A DNA stretch of 64,000 nt from Mesorhizobium sp. Root554 (GCF_001427025.1 NZ_LMGA01000001.1:1909222-1973221); one strand, 5' to 3'. Counted from the stretch's first letter, positions 8,730 through 19,919 are shown. Made by a program: numbers and translations. Notes: a model not told the origin generated them from the sequence alone.

Positions 8730-9125
8730 ATGAAATTCTGGTCTGGTTGGCTGCTTGCCTGCACATTCTCGCTCGCTCCGATCTTAGCCGCTGCGCAGAC
8801 TGCCAGCCAGGATACGCCGCCGGCCGACACGGACGATTTCAGATTAAAAGTCATAGTCCGCGATGGTGACGCCGAAGAGCATTTCTGGGTCATGCCGTTT
8901 TACAGGACTGCTGACGGTTTCTAGGGTGTCCTGGCGAACGAGCCGCAATCCGTCCACAACGTCGTGAACGGTCAGAACATCACATTCAGCCGCGACGACA
9001 TCTCTGATTGGGGCTATACCCGAAACGGCCGTCAGGTCGGCAGCTATACGGTCTGCGTCTTGTTCAAGAAGATGCTGAAGGAAGAAGCCGACAATTACCG
9101 GACCAATTATGGTTACGACTGCTGA
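8730..9125 (+). pseudogene. DUF2314 (YegJ-like) secreted protein gene broken by an in-frame TAG
   Basis: From the ATG at 8730 the frame encodes a signal peptide (MKFWSGWLLACTFSLAPILA, ending near AAAQ) and the first half of a DUF2314 domain (EEHFWVMPF, RTADGF). It then meets TAG at 8922-8924. The same frame continues without a shift and encodes the rest of the domain (GVLANEPQSVHNV, ISDWGYTRNGRQVGSYTVCVLFKKM) to TGA at 9125. DUF2314 proteins usually have an aromatic or hydrophilic residue between GF and G, so TGG to TAG is the simplest change. The gene is either a recent pseudogene, or a sequencing error or suppressed stop. Confidence 0.75.
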
Positions 9126-10108
9126 TCGGGCATCCCCGTCGTTCCAGTTTCGCCGCCCGCACCCGCCTTGCGCACCAGCGACGCCGTCGCCAGCAATGAC
9201 GCAAGATCGGCGATCATCGGCTCGACATGGACCTTGTAGTCCAATGGCTGGTCGATATCCGGCAATTCGAAGAAGTTCCTGTCATGCGGCAGCAGGAGGA
9301 AACCTTCGCTTCCGGTCAGTGCCACACGCGCCGGCTCGTCTGGCCATGCCTCGCCCAGCCATTGCAGCGCCTTGGCCAGCCGCCCGGTCACCAGCGGACG
9401 GGCGGCCTCGACATTGTCGGTGCGGAATTCATAGTCCTCGTCCAACGCCGGTATCCCGCTCGGCACTTCCTCCATCCGGCTGCCGAAAATGCCCTGGAAG
9501 AACCCCATGACCTTGTTTGTCCTGCGCGTCGCGATCAGCACGCCCGGGAACGGCGTCATGGTTTCGAAAGCGATGACGATTCCCTTGAAGACCGAGGATA
9601 CCGTCTTGCTCATCTTTTGCTCCAGCCGCGCCTCGTAGAGTTCGAACGAAAATCCCTCATACCGCCCTGAGATCGCGTCGTCGAAATATTCGCGATCGAA
9701 CGAACCGATCGTCTCCGCCGGCAGCCTGTCGAAGGAATCGGGCTTTTCGCCACGGCGATAGCTGACGCCCTCGATGAAGCCGAAGATGACGGGCAACAGC
9801 CTGTCGCGAAACGATTGCCGCAGGTCGGTGGCGGGTTTCACCGCCGAAAAATAGGCGAAAACAGCTGCGACGATTCCAACGATGTAGAGAAACACGTGCG
9901 GCGTCGAAAACCACTGTTCGTAGGGATCGGCGAAACTGTTGAAAAGCAGCGCCAGCAAGAGCGTCGCGATCAGCACCAGGCCGATGAACAGCGGCACCCG
10001 CCACCGGACCTGCCTTTGAACGGCGGCGCGCCTGGCCTCGTAGGACTGCAGGTCCGACTGGATGCCGGCGACCACCGCCGCGTCCGGCATGAAATCCGCA
10101 GTATCCAT
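9113..10108 (-). CDS. DUF3137-type membrane protein
   Basis: About 331 residues from the ATG at 10108, which has GGAGG seven bases upstream; the frame is open further but without such a site. Two transmembrane helices lie near 35-55 (PLFIGLVLIATLLLALLF) and 70-88 (VFLYIVGIVAAVFAYFSAV). A soluble domain follows with YEGFSFELYEARLEQK, TRRTNKVMGF and repeated acidic stretches. It resembles DUF3137 proteins, whose function is unknown. Its 3' end overlaps the end of the broken DUF2314 gene by 13 bp on the opposite strand. Confidence 0.7.
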   Translation of the reverse strand: MDTADFMPDAAVVAGIQSDLQSYEARRAAVQRQVRWRVPLFIGLVLIATLLLALLFNSFADPYEQWFSTPHVFLYIVGIVAAVFAYFSAVKPATDLRQSFRDRLLPVIFGFIEGVSYRRGEKPDSFDRLPAETIGSFDREYFDDAISGRYEGFSFELYEARLEQKMSKTVSSVFKGIVIAFETMTPFPGVLIATRRTNKVMGFFQGIFGSRMEEVPSGIPALDEDYEFRTDNVEAARPLVTGRLAKALQWLGEAWPDEPARVALTGSEGFLLLPHDRNFFELPDIDQPLDYKVHVEPMIADLASLLATASLVRKAGAGGETGTTGMPDQQS

Positions 10109-10364
10109 CGCCACCCTCCGCTGCACAGGCGGCCCATGATAGCGATTTCTACCGGCGTGTCGCGACCAGCGTATATTGCCGCTCGCATCGGACGCCCCGT
10201 CCGGCGGATGCCGTGGAAACACGGGTAAGTTCGCATTTGCAAAGGGAAAAATCGGTGGTCTTCGTTATCATGGCATATACGATACCGGCAGACGGCGCTG
10301 GTGATGCGGGTAAAGCATGCTTTATTCTTTCGTTGTTCTCAGCGCGACACGGAGGATTCTGAAG

Positions 10365-10787
10365 ATGCTTGGGAAACTTTTGGCGGCGGCCGCTCTGCTG
10401 ACGGGGCTAGCATTTGCCGCGCCGGCAATGGCCGCGAGTGCCCGCACCACGGGCGACGTGAATGTGCGCACAGGTCCCGGAACCGGCTATGCCCGCGTCG
10501 GCACGCTGCCCGCCGGCACTCGGGTCGACCTGCGCGGCTGCGAGGACAATTGGTGCAATGTCCGCGGCGCCGGCCTCGGCGGCTGGGTGTCCGCGAACTA
10601 TTTGACCAACTATGTCGGCCGCCCGCCGGCGGTCGTCATCCAGCCGCGGATCGTCGTGCGTCCGCCGCATTGGAACCGTCCGCCGCACTGGAATCGACCG
10701 CCACACCGGCCGCGCCCGCCCAAGCCGCGTCCGCCGCGTCCAGGCGGCAACTGCAAGATCGCACCCGGCTTCCATTGCCCGCGCTGA
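10365..10787 (+). CDS. Secreted SH3b-domain protein with Pro/Arg-rich tail
   Basis: The start at 10365 follows a GGAGG site and gives a clean signal peptide (about residues 1-24, ending AMAAS). A single bacterial SH3 domain follows (about 27-85) with the typical DVNVRTGPGTGYARVGTLPAG and GGWVSANYL. The last 45 residues are a low-complexity tail rich in Pro, His, Arg and Trp (PPHWNRPPHWNRPPHRPRPP), ending in a short Cys pair. SH3b domains bind peptidoglycan or peptides, so this is probably a periplasmic protein. A perfect hairpin terminator follows. Confidence 0.85.
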   Translation: MLGKLLAAAALLTGLAFAAPAMAASARTTGDVNVRTGPGTGYARVGTLPAGTRVDLRGCEDNWCNVRGAGLGGWVSANYLTNYVGRPPAVVIQPRIVVRPPHWNRPPHWNRPPHRPRPPKPRPPRPGGNCKIAPGFHCPR

Positions 10788-10830
10788 CCACCTCCTGACA
10801 GCCTGATGTCAGCAGGCCGCAACCGACCGG

Positions 10831-10859
10831 CCCCGGAGGCGGGCTTTCCGCCTCCGGGG
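10831..10859 (+). terminator. Strong hairpin terminator
   Basis: A perfect 12-bp stem (CCCCGGAGGCGG / CCGCCTCCGGGG) with loop GCTTT is followed by TCTTTATATTT. It ends the SH3b transcript just before uvrB. Confidence 0.75.
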
Positions 10860-10896
10860 TCTTTATATTTGGACGGACTTTGCCCATATTCGACAC

Positions 10897-13947
<3,051 letters not shown>

Positions 13948-13973
13948 TCCATCCGCGTTGAAAGCCTTCGCCC

Positions 13974-14573
13974 ATGGCGCCTGTCAAAGTCGATCCCGCG
14001 AAAGTCCATGAATTCGCCGACGCCTCTGCGTTCTATGCCTGGCTCGGCCGGCATCATGACAGCGAGGACGAGGTCTGGATCAAAGTCCACAAGGTGAATT
14101 CGGGGCTCAAATCCATCACGCCGTCCGAAGCGATCGAGGTGGTGCTGTGCTGGGGCTGGATCGATGCCATCCGCAAGGGGCATGACGACAAGAGCTTTCT
14201 GCAGCGCTACACCCCGCGCGGCAGGAAAAGCACCTGGAGCCAGATCAACGTCGACAATGTCGCCCGACTGATCGAGGAAGGCCGCATGACCGAACACGGC
14301 TTGCGGCAGGTCGAGGCCGCCAAAGCGGATGGCCGCTGGGACCGCGCCTACAAGAGCGGCAAGGAAATGAAGATCCCGGACGATTTGCAGGCCGCGATCG
14401 ACGCCGAGCCGGCAGCAAAGGCGATGCTGGCAAGGCTGAGCGCGCAGAACCGCTTCGCGCTGGCGTTCCGCACGCACAACATGAAAACCGAGGCGGGCCG
14501 CGGCAAGAAGATCGCGATGTTTGTCGACATGCTGAAGCGCGGTGAGACGATCTATCCGCAAGGCAGGAAATAG
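13974..14573 (+). CDS. YdeI/OmdA family protein
   Basis: A 199-residue protein with the conserved YdeI features: FYAWLGRHHDSEDEVWIKVHK near the start, SEAIEVVLCWGWIDA, and FLQRYTPRGRKSTWSQINVDN around residues 80-100, with a C-terminal helical region rich in Lys and Arg. Relatives are described as bacteriocin-protection or OmpD-associated proteins, and the molecular function is not known. It starts 26 bases after uvrB in the same direction and may be co-transcribed. Confidence 0.85.
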   Translation: MAPVKVDPAKVHEFADASAFYAWLGRHHDSEDEVWIKVHKVNSGLKSITPSEAIEVVLCWGWIDAIRKGHDDKSFLQRYTPRGRKSTWSQINVDNVARLIEEGRMTEHGLRQVEAAKADGRWDRAYKSGKEMKIPDDLQAAIDAEPAAKAMLARLSAQNRFALAFRTHNMKTEAGRGKKIAMFVDMLKRGETIYPQGRK

Positions 14574-14696
14574 CGGCTCTCGATCGCAGCCCCGCGCACG
14601 CAGATAATTTTCTTTCCTCTGTCGGCTCCGCTTTGCTTCGCCCGTCCTTGGGGTGTCGGCGCAATGATGCTGCCGCCACTCAAGGGAGAATGCACC

Positions 14697-14867
14697 ATGT
14701 CGATCCTGTCATCCATCGGTCGCATCGCGACCCGATACTCGGCCACGCGCGCACGCTACCGGACCGAACGCATCCTGCGTTCGCTGCCAATTGAGTTGCG
14801 CAAGGATATCGGCTGGCTCGAAGCCACCGATGAGACCAGCAACCGCCGCCCCGAAATCTTCTGCTGA
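14697..14867 (+). CDS. Small DUF1127-like protein
   Basis: A 56-residue basic protein, with AGGGAGA upstream of the ATG at 14697. Its second half (ERILRSLPIELRKDIGWLEA) matches the DUF1127 pattern of an Arg-rich helix followed by L-x-x-DIG. Some DUF1127 proteins in rhizobia affect small-RNA turnover and phosphate or carbon metabolism, but the role of this one is unknown. The frame is open to an ATG at 14664 without a good site. Confidence 0.7.
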   Translation: MSILSSIGRIATRYSATRARYRTERILRSLPIELRKDIGWLEATDETSNRRPEIFC

Positions 14868-15012
14868 ATCGGCACCCCGCAGCGATGACCCGCGACCGGA
14901 TCCAGAAGCGTCCGGTGAAAGGCGGAAAATTTTTCCGAGGGCTTGTCGGCAAGGCCATGCCTCGGACGTCCTTGGCACGTAACCTGTCAGTTTAAATTGA
15001 GGAGGACTTGCG

Positions 15013-15438
15013 ATGACCGAACAGACCAATGCCCAGCCGGCCCCGAAAGTGCTTGGCGGACTGACGCCCTATCTGGAAGTGGAAGGCGCGGCCAAGGCAG
15101 CCGAATTCTACCGGAAGGCGTTCGATGCCGAACAGGTCTTCGCCTATCCGCCTGACGAGCAGGGGCGGACCATGCACATTCATCTGTACATCAACGGCTC
15201 GACGCTGATGATCGGCGATCCGTTTCCTGAACATGGCCATCCGCACCAGCCGGCTGCCGGCTACACGCTTCAGCTTCATCTGAAAGACAGCGAGATCGAA
15301 GACTGGTTCCAGCGCGCCGTGGATGCCGGTTGCGAAGTTACGACGCCGCTTCAGGTGATGTTCTGGGGCGATCGATGGGGCGCGGTGAAGGATCCCTTCG
15401 GCGTGCATTGGGCAATGAATGCGCCCGTAGCGAAATAG
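15013..15438 (+). CDS. VOC-family (glyoxalase/PhnB-like) protein
   Basis: A 141-residue protein of the PhnB-like VOC group: LTPYLEVEGAAKAAEFYRKAF near the start, then HIHLYINGSTLMIGD and GAVKDPFGVHWAMN at the end. These proteins form paired beta-alpha-beta-beta-beta modules around a metal or ligand pocket. The substrate cannot be told. GGAGG lies upstream (AGGAGGACTTGCG) and the DUF1428 gene follows 10 bases later, so the two form an operon. Confidence 0.85.
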   Translation: MTEQTNAQPAPKVLGGLTPYLEVEGAAKAAEFYRKAFDAEQVFAYPPDEQGRTMHIHLYINGSTLMIGDPFPEHGHPHQPAAGYTLQLHLKDSEIEDWFQRAVDAGCEVTTPLQVMFWGDRWGAVKDPFGVHWAMNAPVAK

Positions 15439-15448
15439 GGAGGTCCAG

Positions 15449-15802
15449 ATGCCCTACGTGGATGGTTTTGTCCTCGCCGTGCCGAAGGACAGGATTGACG
15501 AGTACAAGGCGATGGCTCGCACCGGCGGCGACGTCTGGATGTCGCATGGCGCTCTCTCCTATGTCGAATGCATTGGGGACGACGTGCCTTATGGCGAGTT
15601 GACCTCGTTTCCCCGCGCGGTTCAGGCCAAGGACGACGAGGTCGTCATATTTTCCTGGATCACCTACAAATCGCGGCAGGATCGCGACGAAATCATGAAG
15701 AAGGTCATGGAGGACCCGCGGCTTTCGATGGACATGGCATCCATGCCCTTCGACGGCAAGCGCATGATTTTCGGTGGTTTCGAAAGCTTCCTGGAGCTTT
15801 GA
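15449..15802 (+). CDS. DUF1428 family protein
   Basis: A 117-residue ferredoxin-like-fold protein with the DUF1428 blocks: MPYVDGFVLAVPKDRIDEYK, YVECIGDDVPYGELTSFPRA, VVIFSWITYKSRQDRDEI and FDGKRMIFGGFESFLEL. Related to dimeric alpha-beta barrel proteins; function unknown. It follows the VOC gene at 10 bases with its own GGGAGG site. Confidence 0.9.
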   Translation: MPYVDGFVLAVPKDRIDEYKAMARTGGDVWMSHGALSYVECIGDDVPYGELTSFPRAVQAKDDEVVIFSWITYKSRQDRDEIMKKVMEDPRLSMDMASMPFDGKRMIFGGFESFLEL

Positions 15803-15892
15803 CCGATGTGGCTGCCGCGCATCGGCGCGGCGGCCTGCAACCTCCGCATCGCTGCGCCGTTGCTCCTGTACAGCCAAGACAGGAGCCAGCTC

Positions 15893-16507
15893 GTGCCACT
15901 CAAAGCGTTTGCCCTCAATTGCACCCTGAAATCGTCCGATGACGAGGAGAAATCCTCGACGGACCGGCTGCTTGCCGACGTGCTGGCCGCGTTGAAGCCG
16001 CACGGCGTCGTTGGCGAGATCGTGCGCGCGCTCGACCACGACATCAAACCCGGCGTGCTGTCCGACGTCGGTGACGGCGACCAATGGCCGGACCTTCGCC
16101 AGAAGATCGTGGCGGCGGACATCTTCGTCCTCGGCCTGCCGATCTGGATGGGCCAGCCTTCAAGCGTTGCCAAACGGGTGCTGGAGCGCATGGACGCCTT
16201 CCTGGCCGAAACGGACGACAAGGGGCGTATGCCGGCAGCCGGCAAGGTGGCGCTGGTCGCGATCGTCGGCAATGAGGATGGCGCACATCACTGCCACGCC
16301 GAATGCTTCCAGGCCCTGAACGATGTCGGCTTCACCATCCCGGCCAATGGCGGCCTCTATTGGGTCGGGGAAGCAATGGGCGACGTCAACTATGTCGACC
16401 TGCCGGGCACCCCGAAAGCCGTGGCGTCGATGGTGAAGATGGCGGCGTCGAACGCAGCGCATCTCGCGAAGTTGCTCAAACAAAACTATCCCGGCGTCAG
16501 CGAATAG
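15893..16507 (+). CDS. Flavodoxin-family / NADPH-dependent FMN reductase-like protein
   Basis: About 204 residues from the GTG at 15893, which has AGGAG 8 bases upstream. The N-terminal strand FALNCTLKSSDDEEKSST resembles the phosphate loop of the family. ADIFVLGLPIWMGQPSSVAKRVLERM is the typical second FMN loop region, and GNEDGAHHCHAE is found in the group of flavoproteins related to NAD(P)H reductases and tryptophan-repressor-binding WrbA-like proteins. A hairpin terminator overlaps its stop codon. The redox partner is unknown. Confidence 0.8.
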   Translation: MPLKAFALNCTLKSSDDEEKSSTDRLLADVLAALKPHGVVGEIVRALDHDIKPGVLSDVGDGDQWPDLRQKIVAADIFVLGLPIWMGQPSSVAKRVLERMDAFLAETDDKGRMPAAGKVALVAIVGNEDGAHHCHAECFQALNDVGFTIPANGGLYWVGEAMGDVNYVDLPGTPKAVASMVKMAASNAAHLAKLLKQNYPGVSE

Positions 16508-16530
16508 GCCCCGGGTGCGAACCGGGGCCT
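16506..16530. terminator. Hairpin terminator between convergent genes
   Basis: A perfect 9-bp stem (AGGCCCCGG / CCGGGGCCT) with a 7-base loop lies between the stop of the flavodoxin-family gene and the end of the Kazal-like gene. There is no clear T run on either side. Confidence 0.5.
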
Positions 16531-16537
16531 GGATCGA

Positions 16538-16933
16538 TCAGCAGGGCTCGTTGTCGACAATACGCCAGTTCGCGGCGCGTGCCTCGCAGGCGTTCGGGAA
16601 TGTGCGCGCCGAACCGCGCCGTGTCGCGCAGACCGGCGCATATTCACGCGTACAGAACGCTGGCCCGCCGCCACCGCCTCCATCCCTGCATTGGCCGGGG
16701 CTGACGACACGGTAACCGGCCCTGTCCGCCAGGCATGGATTGGCGAAGGTCTGGCGGTCGCCGCCCCGGCGCGCGCAAACCGGTTGATATTCCCGTGTGC
16801 AGAATTGCGAATCTGGCCTCGGTGGGCGCGGACGCGGACCGTCATCCACGACGACCGTACAGGCGGCAAGCAGCATCGACAAAAACAGTGCTGCCACGCC
16901 ATGCCGCGACAATAGAATGCCGAACAGTTTCAT
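16538..16933 (-). CDS. Lipoprotein with two four-cysteine Kazal-like repeats
   Basis: The ATG at 16933 has GGAGAGAG upstream and gives a 131-residue protein. A lipoprotein signal peptide ends at LAAC. After a short Pro/Arg linker come two repeats of about 38 residues, FCTREYQPVCARRGGDRQTF... and FCTREYAPVCATRRGSARTF..., joined by a Gly-rich linker. Each has the Kazal core C-x5-PVC-x8-TF-x-N-x-C but only four Cys instead of six. It is probably an envelope-anchored inhibitor or binding module. Protease inhibition is inference from the fold. Confidence 0.75.
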   Translation of the reverse strand: MKLFGILLSRHGVAALFLSMLLAACTVVVDDGPRPRPPRPDSQFCTREYQPVCARRGGDRQTFANPCLADRAGYRVVSPGQCRDGGGGGGPAFCTREYAPVCATRRGSARTFPNACEARAANWRIVDNEPC

Positions 16934-17379
16934 GAGTCTCTCTCCAAACTGCCCCTTCCCCCGGCGTTCCCTCCACGCCTTGGCTCGATCCTCCCCATTC
17001 CGCCTGCAAATGCAACAGCCGCACCTGCCCATTCAGGATCGCTGTACCTATGCTTGCGGCTCTGTGGCCGATGACCTTTCTGCTGTGCGGGCGTACCCGA
17101 CCCGCGACGTGGGTGCGCGCGTGAATCGCGACCCGCGCCGTTCTCTTGCAACAATCACATTTTCGTGCGATATATTTTCCAGTTCGGGCATTTGTGACCC
17201 GGAGACTGGAACGTTTTGCACGACCCTTTCCCCGATAGTCTGAATCTCTGACGCCCCGTTCTTCGGCGGGGGGTTTAGTCATGCTTCGAGGCATGATCGC
17301 CGAAGGAAACCACCGGACCTTTTCGCCGGAGCCAGCCGGCGGCCAGGGCCAAAGACTGAACGGGTGAAGGAGTTCCCCA
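16934..17379. other. Gene-free leader region of the first cold-shock gene
   Basis: No gene is visible here. The stretch between the Kazal-like gene and the cold-shock gene is unusually long and probably holds a long 5' leader, as cspA genes often have. At 17183-17200 there is a small hairpin (TTCGGG...CCCG around CATTTG) that recurs before the second cold-shock gene. A CCCCG/CGGGG-type stem lies near 17251-17273. Confidence 0.4.
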
Positions 17380-17592
17380 ATGCCCCAGACCGGCACCGTC
17401 AAATTCTTCAATGCAACCAAAGGCTTCGGCTTCATCACGCCTGATGGCGGCGCGAAGGACGTTTTCGTCCACATTTCCGCCATCGAGGCTTCCGGCATGC
17501 GCACCCTCGTCGATGGCCAGAAGGTCAGCTTCGACGTCGAGCCGGACCGCATGGGCAAGGGCCCGAAGGCGGTCAATCTGAGCGCTGCCTGA
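17380..17592 (+). CDS. Cold-shock protein, CspA family (first of two)
   Basis: A 70-residue single cold-shock domain with RNP1 KGFGFI (residues 13-18) and RNP2 VFVHIS (29-34). It binds single-stranded RNA or DNA and acts as an RNA chaperone. It shares its start ([11 protein letters not shown]) and end ([11 protein letters not shown]) with the gene 256 bases downstream. A strong terminator separates the two, so they are independent transcripts, probably from a local duplication. Confidence 0.95.
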   Translation: MPQTGTVKFFNATKGFGFITPDGGAKDVFVHISAIEASGMRTLVDGQKVSFDVEPDRMGKGPKAVNLSAA

Positions 17593-17621
17593 AAAGGCTG
17601 AGGCTACCGACAAAGTTTGAA

Positions 17622-17646
17622 GGGCGCGGCGAATTTCGCCGCGCCC
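17622..17646 (+). terminator. Rho-independent terminator of the first cold-shock gene
   Basis: A 12-bp stem (GGGCGCGGCGAA / TTCGCCGCGCCC) around a single T, in practice a 10-bp stem with a 5-base loop, is followed by TTCCTTTTG. Confidence 0.8.
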
Positions 17647-17847
17647 TTCCTTTTGTGCAGATGCAGGGCTGACGAAACGGCCGTGCAGCGCGGATGGCAG
17701 GCCTTGGAGCCGTTTGGCGCTCGATGAAAACGCTCCGAACCCCGCAAAAAGTTTCGCTTGCCGATAGCGCTAAAATAAAGGACAAATTTCCCCTTCGGGC
17801 ATTTGCCGGCCCGACAAATACGACCGATGGGATCAGAGGAGCTTCCC

Positions 17848-18060
17848 ATGCCGCAGACCGGCACTGTCAAATTCTTCAATCATGCCAAAGGTTTCGGCTT
17901 CATCACGCCTGACGATGGGGCCAAGGATGTTTTCGTCCATATCTCCGCCGTGCAGGCCTCGGGCCTTACCGGCCTTGAGGATGGACAGAAGGTGTCTTTC
18001 GACACCGAACCGGACAAGCGCGGCAAGGGCCCCAAGGCGGTCAATCTCTCGGTCGGCTGA
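17848..18060 (+). CDS. Cold-shock protein, CspA family (second of two)
   Basis: A 70-residue cold-shock domain with KGFGFI and VFVHIS. It is colinear with the first copy and differs mainly at residues 12-13, 36-43 and the last two. The start at 17848 follows AGAGGAG, while the upstream frame to 17803 has no such site and does not align with the first copy. Small differences in the loop ([11 protein letters not shown] against [11 protein letters not shown]) may tune RNA binding. Confidence 0.95.
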   Translation: MPQTGTVKFFNHAKGFGFITPDDGAKDVFVHISAVQASGLTGLEDGQKVSFDTEPDKRGKGPKAVNLSVG

Positions 18061-18180
18061 GCAAAGCATCGTCCCGGTTCTCGCCGGTCAGTCGATCTTT
18101 GGCGTTCAACCGCCCGAACACCCCGAAGGGGTGAAGGACAATGTCGGTCTGTTAAATGCTTTGAACGAAGCGGCAATTTT

Positions 18181-18213
18181 GTTCAGCCACCGTTCAGCCA
18201 CGGTCGCCTAATA
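18181..18213 (+). promoter_or_regulatory. Direct repeat and -10 element before the BA14K gene
   Basis: GTTCAGCCAC occurs twice, at 18181-18190 and 18192-18201, with a period of 11 bases, close to one helical turn. CTAATA at 18208-18213 could be the -10, with the repeats over the -35 region. This layout fits activation by an OmpR/ChvI-type response regulator, but the regulator is not known. Confidence 0.4.
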
Positions 18214-18279
18214 GTTCTCGTCATCAACCCGAAACCGCCTCCTCTTCGCAAGTGGCGCGTCGGGACGAAGGAGATTGTG

Positions 18280-18693
18280 ATGAACCGATACTTGAAGACC
18301 GCCATTCTTTCCGTCGCCGTCGGAGCGACGGTCCTGGCACCGCTTTCCGCCGCCAACGCTCGCGACTGGCGCCGGCATAGCCATTCGCATCGCGGCGGCG
18401 GTGATGCCCTCGCCGCCGGCGTCGTCGGCCTTGCGGCCGGCGCGTTGATCGGCAGCGCCCTGAGCCGGCCGTCGCCCGACTATTACGAGCCGCGCGCCGA
18501 CTACTACGAACCGCGTTATGTGGTGCGCCGCGCTCCCGCGCGTCAATATTACCCGACGTCCTACGCCGGCACGCTCGAGCCCTGGAGCCCCGAATGGTAT
18601 GACTACTGCTCGGACCGCTATCGCAGCTTCAACGCGCGCAGCGGCACCTTCACCGGTTATGACGGCGCCCAGCATTTCTGCGTCGCCAACTGA
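18280..18693 (+). CDS. BA14K family secreted protein
   Basis: The ATG at 18280 follows AAGGAGA and gives 137 residues with a signal peptide (ending near ANARDW). A His/Gly-rich stretch follows, then a glycine-zipper-like hydrophobic segment (AAGVVGLAAGALIGSAL), a Tyr-rich repeat (YYEPRADYYEPRY) and the C-terminal BA14K box (WSPEWYDYCSDRYRSF, GTFTGYDGAQHFC). BA14K proteins of Brucella and rhizobia are immunoreactive envelope proteins with lectin-like activity reported in Brucella. The family strongly suggests Hyphomicrobiales. Confidence 0.9.
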   Translation: MNRYLKTAILSVAVGATVLAPLSAANARDWRRHSHSHRGGGDALAAGVVGLAAGALIGSALSRPSPDYYEPRADYYEPRYVVRRAPARQYYPTSYAGTLEPWSPEWYDYCSDRYRSFNARSGTFTGYDGAQHFCVAN

Positions 18694-18724
18694 CCGATCC
18701 GCTCCCGAAGCAGGATTTCAGCTC

Positions 18725-18754
18725 GCAAAGCGTCGCCGCCAGGCGGCGCTTTGC
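18725..18754. terminator. Hairpin terminator between convergent genes
   Basis: A 13-bp stem with one T-G wobble (GCAAAGCG-T-CGCC / GGCG-G-CGCTTTGC) and loop GCCA lies between the BA14K gene and the metallo-hydrolase gene. Confidence 0.65.
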
Positions 18755-18757
18755 CGT

Positions 18758-19399
18758 TTAGAGCAGGAACGGATTGGTGCGGCGCTCTTCACCGAAACGG
18801 CCGCCCGGTCCATGTCCGCAGAGGAAACCGATGTCGTCTCCAAGCGGCAGCAGCTTTTCCTTGATGGAATGAATCAGGTCGGCGTGATTGCCGCCCTCAA
18901 AGTCCGTGCGTCCGATCGAACCCCGAAACAGCACGTCTCCGACATGGGCGAACTTGGCCGCACGGTTGTAAAACACGACATGGCCGGGTGAATGGCCCGG
19001 GCAGTGCAGAACTTCGAAAACATGGTCGCCGAAAGAGACCGTGTCGCCTTCGACAAGGAAACGGTCCGGTACGCAGTTGAGTATGCGGCCTTGCACGCCA
19101 TAGCGCTTGGCGTCGTCCTCGAGCGTATCCAGCAGGAACGTATCGGCCTTGTGTGGTCCGATAATATCGACTCCAAGCAACCGCTTCAGTTCCATCGCCC
19201 CCCCGGCATGGTCGATATGTCCATGCGTGATCCAGATCGCCTCCACCTTGATGCCGTTTTCTTCCAGCACCGGCAGAATCCTGTCCAGATCCCCGCCCGG
19301 ATCGACAACGACCCCGGTCTTCTCGTCCTGATCGAACAGGATCGTACAGTTCTGCTGGAAGAGCGTCACCGGAACGATACCGGCATTGAGCTGACCCAT
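18758..19399 (-). CDS. Metallo-beta-lactamase-fold hydrolase, glyoxalase II-like (YcbL type)
   Basis: A 213-residue MBL-fold protein with the metal motif THGHIDHAGG (H59, H61, D63, H64), CPGHSPGHV near 133, GDVLFRGSIGRTDF near 154 and a final GHGPGG. The short length without the C-terminal helical domain of classical glyoxalase II matches YcbL-type enzymes, which hydrolyse S-D-lactoylglutathione or similar thioesters. It acts in the cytoplasm and binds two metals. Confidence 0.88.
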   Translation of the reverse strand: MGQLNAGIVPVTLFQQNCTILFDQDEKTGVVVDPGGDLDRILPVLEENGIKVEAIWITHGHIDHAGGAMELKRLLGVDIIGPHKADTFLLDTLEDDAKRYGVQGRILNCVPDRFLVEGDTVSFGDHVFEVLHCPGHSPGHVVFYNRAAKFAHVGDVLFRGSIGRTDFEGGNHADLIHSIKEKLLPLGDDIGFLCGHGPGGRFGEERRTNPFLL

Positions 19400-19457
19400 G
19401 AAAACCTCTCGTTTGCGTCTTTCGTCATTTAGAGCGGTTCAGGGTTGGATGGAAACG

Positions 19458-19483
19458 AAATGGGCGGCCGAAGCCGCCCATTT
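19458..19483 (-). terminator. Hairpin terminator of the Gly-rich membrane protein gene
   Basis: An 11-bp perfect stem (AAATGGGCGGC / GCCGCCCATTT) with a 4-base loop begins 20 bases after the stop of the minus-strand gene ending at 19504. Its arm ends supply the T run. Confidence 0.7.
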
Positions 19484-19503
19484 CAATCCGGAAACCTGTA
19501 GGA

Positions 19504-19821
19504 TTATTTCTTCATCGCGTTCATGATCGCGCCGACGATGCCGGTCAGGATCGCGCCGCCGCCAACGCCACCGACGATATTGTTCAGGTTCAGGGCACTG
19601 CCAATGCCGTCCGTTGCCGCGGCAACCGCGGCCGGATCGACACCGCCGCCGCCAAGCAGGCTGCCGAGGATTGCAGCGCCGCCCACACCGCCGATCGCAC
19701 CGCTGAGAATCTTGGGAAGCTGGCCCATGGCCGCCTGTTTGATCGCGGCGCCCACGGCCTGACCACCAATGACACCCGTGATGATCTGCACGATGATCGG
19801 AAGAAGCGTATTCATGTCCAT
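19504..19821 (-). CDS. Small Gly/Ala-rich membrane protein of unknown function
   Basis: About 105 residues from the ATG at 19821, which follows GGAGGG; the frame runs upstream but without a site. The protein is almost entirely hydrophobic, with glycine-rich helices (LLPIIVQIITGVIGGQAVGAAI, GAIGGVGGAAILGSLLGGGG, IVGGVGGGAILTGIVGAIM) like glycine-zipper segments, and a short basic end (NAMKK). I do not recognise a family. It could be an envelope or channel-like peptide; no neighbour suggests a job. Confidence 0.65.
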   Translation of the reverse strand: MDMNTLLPIIVQIITGVIGGQAVGAAIKQAAMGQLPKILSGAIGGVGGAAILGSLLGGGGVDPAAVAAATDGIGSALNLNNIVGGVGGGAILTGIVGAIMNAMKK

Positions 19822-19919
19822 TTCAGTAGTCCCTCCATAGCCACCAGCCGGCTCGGCCGGTGCGCACATGAGACGCCGAATTCGACGAAAGTCAAATACA
19901 GAAGTGGACAAGAAAAGCA

